Shown here one piece after another: positions 1 through 10,153 of a stretch of DNA of 26,028 nt. The position numbers and the translations under genes are program-made. Under the pieces are notes generated by a model. It did no database searches, was not told the DNA's origin, and saw only the letters and a list, made by a program, of their open reading frames with translations. The stretch comes from Penium margaritaceum (Eukaryota; Streptophyta; Zygnematophyceae; Desmidiales; Peniaceae), in NCBI GenBank assembly GCA_023375785.1, contig SZWC01003616.1:50769-76796 (forward strand), written 5' to 3'. How positions within the stretch are numbered: the stretch's first letter is position 1; every line of letters starts with the position of its first letter.

Positions 1-918
1 AGGCGGAGAAGGGGCAGGTGGGACGAGTGGTAGTGCAAGAAACTACGGAGCAGGGGGAGGAGGAGGGGAGACAGACGCAGGAAGGGATCCACTCATGGTA
101 GGCATGGGAAGAGAGGAAGGAGCGCGAGGACGGGGTGGTAAGGTACCTACGGAGGGCTAGAAGGAGGTGGAGAGGGATGGGAGGGGGTGAGAGGTCGGTA
201 ATGGGACGTGGGGTGGGGGCGCAGTAGGAGAGGAAGTGGTGAAGGTGGAGGGGTGCAAAAGAGGCGAGGTGGGGGGCACTGAGGCAGGAAGGGAGGGGGA
301 GGGATCACCAGCGACCACAAGGCCGTTGGAGGTGTAGGCTGTGGCAAAGGCCGGGGAAGGGAGACAACGGTCCATGCGATAGGCGCCGTATGTCATCTGC
401 TCAAAGAAGCGAGCATGACAGGACTCAATGAGGCGATGGGCGATGGGATCCCAAAAACGATGGGCACGAGAGTGAGGGGAAACCCCAAGGGTAACAAAGA
501 GACGGCCAGGTGGATCAAGCTTGCCGGGTCGAGAAATAGGAGCCAGGTAGACAGTGGCCATAGTGCCCCAAACCACGGCCTGACTGAGGTCTGCACGTCG
601 ACCGAAGAACAGCTGGAATGGCGTGGTGTCGGGAGTAAGGGGACCATGTGGGATGCGGTTCCAAACCCACGTACGATACCGAGCCACCTCAGACCAGAAG
701 CTGCGGCCTCGATCAAGAAAACCTGCCACAGCCATCATCGTGCGGACGCCCTCAATGAGCGTGCGGTTCCAGCGCTCGGCGACCCCATTCTGCTGCAGAG
801 AATAGGGAGCAGAGAGCTCATGAACCACACCCTCACAGTCAAAGAACGATGCTGTGGCGCCAAAAAACTCGCCGCCGCGGTCAGACCGAAAGCGCATCAA
901 CTGGTGACGACTCTGCCG
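1..918 (-). pseudogene. copia-1 integrase, catalytic core second half and C-terminal linker (partial)
   Basis: Continues, in the same frame, the integrase begun at 919-2393 after a TAG at 919-921. The second catalytic Asp is in SDRGGE (codon 880-882) and the catalytic Glu in GVAERWNRT (codon 775-777), with about 35 residues between them as expected for a D,D(35)E integrase. The segment SAPYSLQQNGVAE is the usual copia signature. After the core comes a typical copia stretch (ARFFEQMTYG) and then a Pro/Ser-rich low-complexity linker that normally separates integrase from reverse transcriptase. A further in-frame TAG lies at 157-159 inside this linker; beyond it the frame stays proline-rich until another TAG close to position 50. 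RT itself is not in the window. The product would insert retrotransposon cDNA into nuclear DNA; as it stands it is broken. Confidence 0.85.
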
Positions 919-921
919 CTA
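919..921 (-). other. in-frame TAG in copia-1 integrase
   Basis: The stop follows IQSWYASA and precedes RQSRHQLMRFRSD in the same frame. A CAG to TAG change is the simplest source, a C-to-T transition in a CHG site. Confidence 0.75.
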
Positions 922-2393
922 CGCAGACGCATACCATGACTGGATGGTCTGAGCAACATCACTCTTCGCTCGGAGGAAAAAGACCCATGTGTAACGAGAA
1001 TAATCGTCGATCAAGCTGAGGACATACATGGCATGCTCAGCGAGAGACTCATCCTGGAGCGGACCAAGGATGTCAGCATGCACGAGCTCGAGAGGGGTAG
1101 ACGCGCGAGAGGGGGAGGACGGAAAAGGAAGGCGATGCATCTTGCCGATGGCACAAAAGGTGCAATTGGCAGCGCAAGGGGCACGGAAGGAGGGGTCGGA
1201 CAAGTTGTCAGCGGGAAGTGTACGGAGAAGGGAGGCCACGGCAGGGGAGGGAAGATGGCAAAGACGACGATGAAGAAGGTGAGAGTGAGCCGAGCAAGAG
1301 AGGGCGACAAGCGCAACGGCATCCGCCGTGGGGACAGAGACAGAATGTGGTCCGAGAACCTCGTACAGGCCCTCGCCGGGAGGCCGGTGGCCACAGAGGA
1401 CGACGCGGCCACTGGCGCAATCAGTGACAGCGACGAGGTCGAGGGCGTAAGTGGTGGAAAACACGTACACGTCGAGGGTCGGCACAGATAGAAGAGAAAA
1501 ATCAAGAGCTGGGACATAGAGAACAGAGGTCAGCGTGAGGGAGCCGACCGAGGAGGTAAGGCAAATCGTACCAACACCGAGCACGGGAAGGGGGGCCCCA
1601 TCACCCGTGTACACCGACGTGATCACGGAGACCGGACTAAACTCTATAAACAGCTCGCGAATGGGACACATGTGATCGGTCGCGTCACCGTCCACCATCC
1701 AAGACGGAGCCACAACACGCTCAGTGCCGGAGAGGAGGCAAAAGGCAGTCGTGCGAGAGGAGGTGGAAGCTAGACAAGCATCAGGCGAAGGAAAACTGGG
1801 AGTGGAGCAAGAGGCAGGGGCAGCAAGGAGATCAAACACGGGAGACGTACCAGCAGGCGGAGGGCCGCCGAGCACATCCTCAGCTAACACGCGACGAATG
1901 AGAGCGATGATCGCATCCTCTGTAAGTGGAGGGGGTGCCCCGGGCACTGGGGGCGGACGAACGGGGGCAACAAGTGGAGGAGCGGCGAGGACCGCGGCTG
2001 GGGGAGGACCGCCAGGGGCAACATAAGCACGACCGCGAAGGAGAGCACGCTGACGCGCAATGCACTCACGAAGGTCAGGGACTGGAGGAAGTGGGCACAC
2101 ATCATGACGATGACCCACCACATCACAGTTCCAGCACGTGGGCGGACGAGCGCCGCCACAGCCAGGCGGAGCACGAACGGCAAGGGCATGAGCCGCCGGG
2201 GCAGGGAGGAGACCGGGCAGAACGTCAGGCAAGAGAGGCTCGGGGGAAGGGACAGCAGGCTGGGAGACTGCCCGAAAGGAGCGGAGCCCGTCTAGCAGGA
2301 CGGGCCAAACTGCTCCGGGGGTCTCATATGCGACCTGAAGAGTGAGAGCAAGGGGAAAGGAAGTGAGAGCACCGGAGAAGGTAGGACCGAGGC
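919..2393 (-). pseudogene. copia-1 gag C-terminus, protease and integrase N-part
   Basis: One open frame after the frameshift at about 2390-2396. In order it carries the end of the gag UBN2-like domain (LQVAYETPGAVW); a CCHC zinc knuckle, CWNCDVVGHRHDVC, with the spacing C-x2-C-x4-H-x4-C (about 2091-2140); a proline-rich linker; the retropepsin region; the GAG-pre-integrase segment with HRRLCH and CTFC forming the HHCC zinc site; and the first integrase Asp in HADILGP (codon 1072-1074), followed by LIDDYSRYTW. The protease active site reads VDGDATDHM where DSGATDHM or DTGA is expected, so the catalytic D-S/T-G triad is lost although the flanking residues are conserved. The frame ends at a TAG (919-921), after which the same frame continues with the rest of integrase. 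Confidence 0.88.
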
Positions 2394-2398
2394 AGCGA
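2388..2398 (-). other. 1-nt frameshift in copia-1 gag
   Basis: Before this point the gag frame reads AFVTSVVAA; after it only the other frame gives gag-like sequence (LGPTFSGALTSFPLAL). Loss of one base at about 2390-2396 explains both. The exact base cannot be fixed by eye. Confidence 0.7.
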
Positions 2399-3683
2399 CA
2401 ACGGACGTAACGAAGGCCTGATCTGTCAAAGAGGCGCCCGCAACGAGAAGCTCGCTCTGCAGGAGCTCCGCATGGCCTAGATAGGCACCCAAAGACTCGT
2501 CAGGACGCCGGTGGAGAGCCCGAAGGTTGGCGAGGAGAGAGGTAGTGGAGCGAAAGGAGTCTGAGGAGTACAGAGCCAGAAGGGCAGCCCAAGCCTCACG
2601 AGGCCGAGCGGGGAGGGTGGTGGTCAGGACGAAGCGATCGAGCTAGCGGAGGGCTACGGTGGGGGCGGCAGAATAGAGAAGGTGAAAGGCGAGGGGAGCA
2701 CGGTCAGGGTGTGTGATAGGAACAGTGGGAGCTGGATCGTAGTGCTCCCACAGATCATGCATGTGTGCCCACGAGACAAAACGAGAAGACCACTCGCTGA
2801 AGGGTGTGCCAGTAGCATGGCTGGGAGCGGAGGTGAGAGGCATCGGTGAGACTGTCGCGCGAAGGCCATGGCGGAGAAGCTGAGCAACGGACAGGGTCAT
2901 AGCGTCGAGGCGAGCCTCAGTGCGGGCGAGTGCAGCGTGAGGATCCTCGGGAGCAGCACCACCAGCGACAGCAGCACCGCCAGCGGGAACAGCACCTCCG
3001 GCGGCAACTGCACCTCCAACGGCAGCAGCACCTCTAGCAGCAACACCACCACCAACGACAACGGCTCCATCGCCAGCGCCGGCAGCAGCTACACCACCTG
3101 TCGCAACGGGGCCACCAGCAGTGAGAGCTCCATCAGCGAGACCAGCAGGGAGAGCACCACCGCCGATGCCAGCTGCCGCACCACCACCTGCACCGGCCAC
3201 GACACGGATGACACCAGCAGAGGCACCGCCGGCGCCAGCAATCCCACCACCACCGGGAGCGACCTCGCGGCCCGGAGCGTCGGCACCGCCCAACCCCGCA
3301 GGCCTGCGGGCGATGCCGACGTGGGGAGGGTAGACCGCAGGGCCACCGAGAGGAGGCGGGGCGATAGAATGGTCAAGACCAGGACGAGCCGCGAGGGCAT
3401 CGACAATGGCCGTCGAGAGGAGCGCGTGGGGATCGCGAGGAGGAGCGGGCTGCGTGGGAGGGTGTGGAGGGAGAGGAGCACGAAGAGCGATGAGGGCAGA
3501 GGTGACAGCGGCGGCCGCAGCAGACCGAGGAGAGAGGATGGAGAAATCGTCGTCAAGGCCAGAGCCATCGGACGCAAGGGGGCTAGGAGCACGGGAGGGA
3601 GCATCAACGAACTGTGCATCAGCGCGAGCGGCTCTAGCAGGTGCCGCAGCTGCCAGAGCACCAGCGAGACCAAGCTCAGGCAT
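2394..3683 (-). pseudogene. copia-1 gag polyprotein, N-terminal part
   Basis: The ATG at 3681-3683 (context CACCATGC) begins MPELGLAGALAAAAPARAA, an Ala/Pro/Gly-rich N-terminus. A long low-complexity stretch of Gly-Ala-Val repeats follows (about 2950-3250), then a typical copia gag domain with FSEWSSRFVSWAHMHDLWEH. An in-frame TAG at 2643-2645 interrupts it between TVALR and LDRF, where a TGG Trp codon would fit; the frame then continues through LGHAELLQSELLVAG to a 1-nt frameshift at about 2390-2396, where the reading moves into the protease frame. A second in-frame ATG at 3774-3776 has a perfect CCACCATGG context and could be the true start (MVLHSPPLAA). The frame stays open upstream only because the leader is CT-rich. 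Gag would form the virus-like particle that packages element RNA. Confidence 0.8.
2643..2645 (-). other. in-frame TAG in copia-1 gag
   Basis: The sense strand reads GCG-independent context ...CTACGG-type codons for TVALR, then TAG, then codons for LDRFVL. The protein homology is continuous across the stop, so it is a point lesion; a TGG to TAG change is the simplest explanation and equals a C-to-T change in a CAG (CHG) context on the plus strand. Confidence 0.75.
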
Positions 3684-4269
3684 GGTGCTACACGATGCTA
3701 GGGGTGGAGCAAGAGAGGAAAGGAAGAGGCGGCTACATGAGGACCGAGCAGCGAGAGGAGGTGAGTGAAGAACCATGGTGGATAGTGTGTATTTAGGGAT
3801 GTTCGTTAGAGGAAGAGGGAGGGAGGGGGAAGCAAAAGTGAGAGAGGAGAAAAAGGGAGAGAGGCCGAGGCCGCCGAGTGGCCGGGAAGACACACGAAGC
3901 CCAGGGCAGAGGGGAAGGACGAGGGAGCGACACATGAGACAACAGAAAGATGTGAGCAACCGCAGACGGCAGGGGGACAACGCGCGAACAGGAACCACGA
4001 GAGAAAACAAGGGAGATGACGGAGGCGTGAGGCAGGAGGGGGTAGAAGGACGAGGGAAGGAGAACGGAGGAGAGGAGAGGGAAGAAGAGGGAAGGGGAAG
4101 GGGAGAGTATGCGAGAGGAAAGAGAGGGGGCGGGCGGGAGGACGGAAGAAGGAGGGCAATGGGAGGAGAGCGAGAGACAGAAAAGAGGGGTAGGGAGCGT
4201 ACACGGATGAGGGAGAGAGAGCAATAGAGAGAGAAGAGGGGAGAGGAGAGAGAGAGAGGGAGGAAGAGG

Positions 4270-5170
4270 TGAGGAGGAGGAGTGGAGGTAGAGACGGAGA
4301 GGAGGGAAGGGATGGAGAGAAGGAAGGAGAGGAAGGGAAGTGAATGATTGGGGGATGAGTGGAGGCCCCACAGGAGAAAAAGGTGGCGGCGAAGGTAGGG
4401 GCAGCGGAGAGGAAGGGAGGGGAGTAGGGAGAGGAGAGAGAGATAGAAGGAGAGGAGGCAGAGATGGAAAGTAAGGGGAGAGAGAGAGAGAGAGATAGAG
4501 AAGGAGAGAGTGGAAGAACAGGGAGAGAGAGCAGAGGGGAGGAGAGAGATGGTAGGGGAGAGAGGAGAGGGAGAGAGGGGGGGAGAAGAGGCGAGAGAGG
4601 GGAGAGAAGGAGAGAGGGGGAGGGAAGAGAGAAAAGGAGGGAGAGGAGAGAAGAGGAGGGGAGGTAGAGACAGAGATGACGGAAGGGATGGACAGAGAAG
4701 GAGGGAGGAAGAGGAGGGGAAAGGGACGATGGATGAGGAAGGGAGGCCGCNGAAGGTGGCGGTGAAGGTAGGGGCACTAGAGAGGAAGGGAGGGGAGTAG
4801 GGAGAAGAGAGAGAGATAGAAGGAGAGGAGGCAGAGAAGGAAAGGAAGGGGAGAGAGAGAGATAGAGAAGGAAAGAGTGGAAGAACAGGGAGAGAGAGCA
4901 GAGGGGAGGAGAGAGATGGTAGGGGAGAGAGGAGAGGGAGAGAGGGGGGGAGAAGAGGCGAGAGAGGGGAGAGAAGGAGAGAGGGGGAGGGAAGAGAGAA
5001 AAGGAGGGAGAGGAGAGAAGAGGAGGGGAGGTAGAGACAGAGATGACGGAAGGGATGAACAGAGAAGGAGGGAGGAAGAGGAAGGGAAAGGGACGATGGA
5101 TGAGGAAGGGAGGCCGCGTCGGAGAAGAGGGTGGCGGCGAGGGCGTAGGGAGCGGAGAGGAAGGAAGGGG
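4270..5170. repeat. imperfect tandem duplication, unit about 373 bp
   Basis: The segment starting AAGGTGGCGG at 4380 recurs at 4753 (offset 373) with only scattered differences, and a third partial copy starts near 5130. A more diverged copy is visible just upstream (about 4270-4379). All are purine-rich on the plus strand. One undetermined base (n) lies at 4751, next to the unit boundary. Confidence 0.75.
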
Positions 5171-5554
5171 GAGAGTGAGGATGAAGGGGTGGGACAGGAA
5201 GGAGCCGGAAGGGCCCGAGGGGAGAGGAGGGGGAGGGAGCGGCAGCGGCGAACGACCGAGGGCACGGAACACCGAGGAACGTAGGAACCAACGCAGCGAG
5301 GGGAGGGAGCCCGGGTACCGGAGGGGAGGACCAAGGGAGGAGGAGCAGGACCGCACTACGGGAGAATGGAGGAGCGCGGAAGAGACGGGACAATAAGCGG
5401 AGGGAGAGCCGAACGATGCCGTGGACCGGGGCCGGACGCCGAGCCAAAAGCCGATGGAGCCGATGAAGCAGTGACGGGGACGATGGAGGCGGAGGAGCAG
5501 GAGGTGCGGAGAACGGGGGAGCCGATGTGGAAGGGGGAGGGAGAGCAGAGAGAG

Positions 5555-5558
5555 GAGA

Positions 5559-5594
<36 letters not shown>

Positions 5595-5622
5595 TAAAGG
5601 GATGAAGAGCGAGGGAAGAAGG

Positions 5623-5670
<48 letters not shown>

Positions 5671-5693
5671 GACAGAGAGAGAGAGGGAGAGAN
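5555..5693. repeat. (GA)n-rich simple repeats
   Basis: Long GA tracts with a few interruptions, about 5566-5592 and 5624-5692. An undetermined base (n) is at 5693 at the end of the second tract. Confidence 0.85.
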
Positions 5694-6216
5694 AAGGACA
5701 GGATGGGGAGGAGAACAAGGCACAGGAGATGGAGAATGCGGACACGAGCCGCACGAGGGAGCACACGAGGAACAGAGAAAAGCGCACACGAGGCGCAGAG
5801 AGATGTGTAATAATCAGACAAGAGAGGGAGAGTGAAAAAGAAAGAGAGAGAGGAAGAAGAGAGAAAGAGAAGAATAAGAGAAAAAAGGAAGAGGAAAAAG
5901 GGGCACGAACACGTAGTCCAAGGGGGAGAAAAGGAAGGAAGAGGAAGAAAAAGAGGGAAAAGGAGGGAAGCGAGAGAATGGGGAAAGACAGTACCAAAAA
6001 GCAAAAAAAGGAACGAGCTCACCGAGGGGTGGAGACGTAGTCCAGGGGTAAAGGTAGAGAACCGCACGAAGGCGCACGAGCGGACCCGGAGATGGTGGCA
6101 GGCAAGAGAAAAAAAAGAGGACAAGAAGAAGATGTGAAAGAAAAAATCGGGATCGGGATGGAGCGGAGAGGGGCGGAACGGGTGAGAAAAAGAAAAAAAA
6201 GGAGGGGATGAAAAAA

Positions 6217-6217
<1 letters not shown>

Positions 6218-6252
<35 letters not shown>
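6218..6252. repeat. (GA)n microsatellite
   Basis: About sixteen uninterrupted GA dinucleotides inside the purine-rich leader. A further interrupted GA tract is at about 6706-6760. Confidence 0.85.
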
Positions 6253-6254
<2 letters not shown>

Positions 6255-6843
6255 ACAAAAAGGGATAGGAAGGGGGAAGGGTGAGCACCAGAGGCGGGAA
6301 TAGGGAAGGCCAGGGAAGGAGAGAAGGGGAAAATGATGGGAAGAAGAAGAAGAGGAAAAGAAAGGAGGAAAAGAAGGGAGAAGCAAAGAAAGAAGAGCAG
6401 AAAAAGAGAGAGATATGGAAGGAAAAGGAATGAGGAGAGAGGAGGGAGAGAGGGGGGAGGATAAAAGAAAGAACAGGGGAGAGAGAGAGGGGGAGGGGAA
6501 AAGGAAAGAGAGAGAGAGAGGAGGAGCAGGGGGATAGAGAGAGAAAAGGAGAGGGAGTAGGGGAAAAGGTGGAAAGAAGTGGAGAGAAAAAAGAAGGGAG
6601 GGCAGAGAATGGAGAGAGAGAGAAAGGGGGGGAGGAGGAGAGAGAGGGAGAGAGGGAGGGAGCAGAGAGTAGGAGGGGGAGAGAGGGAGAAGAAATAGAG
6701 GGAGAGAAAGAGAGAGAGAGAGAGAGGGAGAGAGAGAGCGAGAGAGAGAGAGAGAGAGCAAGGAGAGAGGGAGGGAGAGCAGAGAGGGAGGGGAGGGAGG
6801 GGAGGGGAGAAGAGAGAAGAGAATGGAGAGAGAGAAGGGAGGG

Positions 6844-8931
6844 GAGAGAGAGAAGAGAGAGAAGAGCAGAGAGAGGGAGAGGGGGGCGCAGAGGACAAGG
6901 GGAGCAGAGAGGGCGGAGAGGGAAGCAGGGAGAGCGAGGGGAGAGAGAGACTGGGGAGAGCTGAGAGGGAGAAGAGAGGGGAGGGAGAAAGAGAGGGAGA
7001 GCCAAGGACAGACAGATGAGAGAAGGGAGAGAGGAGAGCAGAGAGAGCAAGAGAGAGAGAAGAGAGAGAAGAGCAGAGAGAGGGAGAGGGGGGCGCAGAG
7101 GACAAGGGGAGCAGAGAGGGCGGAGAGGGAAGCAGGGAGAGCGAGGGGAGAGAGAGACTGGGGAGAGCTGAGAGGGAGAAGAGAGGGGAGGGAGAAAGAG
7201 AGGGAGAGCCAAGGACAGACAGATGAGAGAAGGGAGAGAGGAGAGCAGAGAGAGCAAGAGAGAGAGAAGAGAGAGAAGAGCAGAGAGAGGGAGAGGGGGG
7301 CGCAGAGGACAAGGGGAGCAGAGAGGGCGGAGAGGGAAGCAGGGAGAGCGAGGGGAGAGAGAGACTGGGGAGAGCTGAGAGGGAGAAGAGAGGGGAGGGA
7401 GAAAGAGAGGGAGAGCCAAGGACAGACAGATGAGAGAAGGGAGAGAGGAGAGCAGAGAGAGCAAGAGAGAGAGAAGAGAGAGAAGAGCAGAGAGAGGGAG
7501 AGGGGGGCGCAGAGGACAAGGGGAGCAGAGAGGGCGGAGAGGGAAGCAGGGAGAGCGAGGGGAGAGAGAGACTGGGGAGAGCTGAGAGGGAGAAGAGAGG
7601 GGAGGGAGAAAGAGAGGGAGAGCCAAGGACAGACAGATGAGAGAAGGGAGAGAGGAGAGCAGAGAGAGCAAGAGAGAGAGAAGAGAGAGAAGAGCAGAGA
7701 GAGGGAGAGGGGGGCGCAGAGGACAAGGGGAGCAGAGAGGGCGGAGAGGGAAGCAGGGAGAGCGAGGGGAGAGAGAGACTGGGGAGAGCTGAGAGGGAGA
7801 AGAGAGGGGAGGGAGAAAGAGAGGGAGAGCCAAGGACAGACAGATGAGAGAAGGGAGAGAGGAGAGCAGAGAGAGCAAGAGAGAGAGAAGAGAGAGAAGA
7901 GCAGAGAGAGGGAGAGGGGGGCGCAGAGGACAAGGGGAGCAGAGAGGGCGGAGAGGGAAGCAGGGAGAGCGAGGGGAGAGAGAGACTGGGGAGAGCTGAG
8001 AGGGAGAAGAGAGGGGAGGGAGAAAGAGAGGGAGAGCCAAGGACAGACAGATGAGAGAAGGGAGAGAGGAGAGCAGAGAGAGCAAGAGAGAGAGAAGAGA
8101 GAGAAGAGCAGAGAGAGGGAGAGGGGGGCGCAGAGGACAAGGGGAGCAGAGAGGGCGGAGAGGGAAGCAGGGAGAGCGAGGGGAGAGAGAGACTGGGGAG
8201 AGCTGAGAGGGAGAAGAGAGGGGAGGGAGAAAGAGAGGGAGAGCCAAGGACAGACAGATGAGAGAAGGGAGAGAGGAGAGCAGAGAGAGCAAGAGAGAGA
8301 GAAGAGAGAGAAGAGCAGAGAGAGGGAGAGGGGGGCGCAGAGGACAAGGGGAGCAGAGAGGGCGGAGAGGGAAGCAGGGAGAGCGAGGGGAGAGAGAGAC
8401 TGGGGAGAGCTGAGAGGGAGAAGAGAGGGGAGGGAGAAAGAGAGGGAGAGCCAAGGACAGACAGATGAGAGAAGGGAGAGAGGAGAGCAGAGAGAGCAAG
8501 AGAGAGAGAAGAGAGAGAAGAGCAGAGAGAGGGAGAGGGGGGCGCAGAGGACAAGGGGAGCAGAGAGGGCGGAGAGGGAAGCAGGGAGAGCGAGGGGAGA
8601 GAGAGACTGGGGAGAGCTGAGAGGGAGAAGAGAGGGGAGGGAGAAAGAGAGGGAGAGCCAAGGACAGACAGATGAGAGAAGGGAGAGAGGAGAGCAGAGA
8701 GAGCAAGAGAGAGAGAAGAGAGAGAAGAGCAGAGAGAGGGAGAGGGGGGCGCAGAGGACAAGGGGAGCAGAGAGGGCGGAGAGGGAAGCAGGGAGAGCGA
8801 GGGGAGAGAGAGACTGGGGAGAGCTGAGAGGGAGAAGAGAGGGGAGGGAGAAAGAGAGGGAGAGCCAAGGACAGACAGATGAGAGAAGGGAGAGAGGAGA
8901 GCAGAGAGAGCAAGAGAGAGAGAAGAGAGAG
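6844..8931. repeat. 207-bp minisatellite, about 10.1 copies
   Basis: The marker GCCAAGGACAGACAGATGAG starts at 7001, 7208, 7415, 7622, 7829, 8036, 8243, 8450, 8657 and 8864, always 207 bp apart. Copies look identical: the repeat translates to an unchanged 69-residue period in one plus frame and in two minus frames, which leaves almost no room for hidden substitutions. Identity starts at 6844 and ends at 8931. Because 207 is a multiple of three, the array never changes frame and stays open in several frames. The plus-strand product would be a 69-residue Arg/Glu-rich motif; I do not think it is a gene. Confidence 0.95.
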
Positions 8932-9158
8932 GGGAAGAGAGGAAAAGCGGGGAAGGAAAAAAAAAACGAAAAGCCGGGACGAGACCCAGCGGGGGGGGGA
9001 GGGTCCTAGAACACCGTGAGGGCGAGGCTAACAGGCCGAAAAGGCCGACAGGCCGTTTAGGGGCAGACAGCCCCGGGCTCAGAGAGCCGAGCAAGAAGGG
9101 AAGGACAGCGGGAGGGGGGTTGTCCAGAGGCCACACACAGCAAGGGGGGGCCGAGGGC

Positions 9159-9230
9159 CCAGAGTCCAAAGTCCAGAGTCCAAAGTCTAGGCTAGGCTAG
9201 GGCTAGAGCTAGGGCTAGAGCTAGGAGGCT
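9159..9230. repeat. short direct repeats
   Basis: GTCCAGAGTCCAAA is repeated about twice (9168-9188) and is followed by several units of GCTAGGGCTAGA type (9189-9225). They mark the change from the purine-rich block to the GC-rich block of the leader. Confidence 0.7.
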
Positions 9231-9850
9231 AAAACGCCAAGGGCCTAACGCCCGATAGCCTAACGCCGAGGCCGGAGCGGGAAGGAGGGGGAGGCTGAGC
9301 TCCAGAGGCAGGGTCCGAGCCGAGGAGCGAAGCGAGGGAGGCGGGAAGCAGAGGCCCGAGGCAAGAGCGTAGGGCGGACACACGAAGCGGGGGGGCGAGG
9401 CCGGGCCAAGCGGGAGCGCGGAGGGGAGGAACGAACCTGCAAGAGCAAAGAAAGAAACGAGTGGTGAGCGAGAGAGTGAGAAACAGAGGGAGAAGAAAGG
9501 GGAAAAGAAAAAGAAACGACAAGGACGAGGAGGGCAAAGACGAAAGGCGAAGAGGAGGCAAGAGAGGGAAAGACGGGAAGGGGAAGAAGGGAGGGGAGGG
9601 AATGACAGGGAAGCCTCGAAAGGGGCAGACCTGGCGGGAGGGAGGGACGACGTCCACGACGTCGGACGGCGCCAAGACGATGGCGACGGGGCACAGGGAC
9701 GGAAGCGACGACGGTCCAACGTCGCCGCAGCGACGGAAGCGGCGGCGGTGGTTGTAGGACAAGCGGCGATGGCCGACGGCGGCAGCCGCAGACGGAAGCA
9801 GCGGAAGCGGATAGCGGAAGCGGACGTGACGCGGAGCCCACAGGCCCTCA

Positions 9851-9864
9851 ATGGCTTGATGCCA
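9851..9864 (-). promoter_or_regulatory. copia-1 primer-binding site
   Basis: The minus strand reads TGGCATCAAGCCAT directly after the LTR end ...CATCAACA. It matches the complement of an initiator tRNA-Met 3' end (TGGTATCAGAGCCA) with one substitution and a one-base gap. In retrotransposons the PBS abuts the 5' LTR, as here; it primes minus-strand cDNA synthesis. Confidence 0.7.
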
Positions 9865-9976
9865 TGTTGATGAGGCCAGTGTGAGGGGGAGACTAGGAGG
9901 AGAGGGACGGAGGGGAGTGGAGGAGGCGGGTGACGGGTGGACCCGGGAGTTAGTCGCGGGACTAACTGTCCCGCTT

Positions 9977-10069
9977 AGCTGTGAGGGGGGAGTGCTCTCG
10001 AGAGCTGTGAGGGGGGAGCGCTCTCAAGAGCTGTGAGGGGGGAGCGCTCTCGAGAGTTGTGAGAGGAGG
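9977..10069. repeat. 26-bp tandem repeat in copia-1 LTR, about 3.6 copies
   Basis: AGCTGTGAGGGGGGAG followed by (T/C)GCTCTC(G/A)AG begins at 9977, 10003 and 10029, with a partial, diverged copy at 10055. Each unit carries GAGCGCTC-like and CTCGAG palindromes. Confidence 0.9.
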
Positions 10070-10153
10070 ATCGAGGAGTTGAGGACTTGGAGCGGAGGAG
10101 GATCGAGCGAGAGTGAAATTACGGAACTGGAATTGAAAAGTGAGCGTGAGAGG

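Larger units (their letters stand above)
3684..9850 (-). other. copia-1 leader: about 6.2 kb, polypyrimidine-rich on the sense strand
   Basis: Between the primer-binding site and gag there is no recognisable protein domain. From about 9260 to 9840 it is GC-rich with CCG/TCC-type repeats. From about 9000 down to 3800 the plus strand is almost pure purine (GA/GGA runs), so the sense RNA would be CU-rich. Very long open frames exist here on the minus strand (one spans 3806-9169), but stop codons need A, and A is nearly absent on that strand, so openness is no evidence of coding. It holds two tandem arrays and several (GA)n tracts. Normal copia leaders are far shorter. Either this is a real giant leader or secondary expansion or insertion has enlarged it. 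Confidence 0.55.

Noticed and set aside
415..939. plus-strand ORFs over copia-1 pol (for example 415-939, 1033-1491, 2868-3701)
   Set aside because: Antisense shadows of the GC-rich copia-1 coding sequence; no domain of their own.
2643..5789. 1048-codon frame as one giant Gag
   Set aside because: Only the part from 3683 (or 3776) downstream has gag-like composition; upstream it is CT-rich low complexity. Two undetermined bases also lie in it.
6844..8931. CRISPR-like array
   Set aside because: Units are contiguous and identical with no variable spacers, in a eukaryotic transposon context.
6823..9009. 728-codon plus-strand open frame with a 69-residue Arg/Glu-rich period
   Set aside because: It is the translation of the 207-bp purine-rich minisatellite; the repeat is open in several frames and on both strands, with no sign of selection on protein. 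Kept only as a repeat.
3806..9169. 1787-codon minus-strand open frame in the leader, Ser/Leu/Pro-rich
   Set aside because: The minus strand is almost only C and T here; stops need A, so any frame stays open. No domain is present and several frames are open at once.
9189..9225. CTAGGG-type repeats as an interstitial telomere
   Set aside because: The unit is irregular and not the plant TTTAGGG repeat; only a handful of copies.
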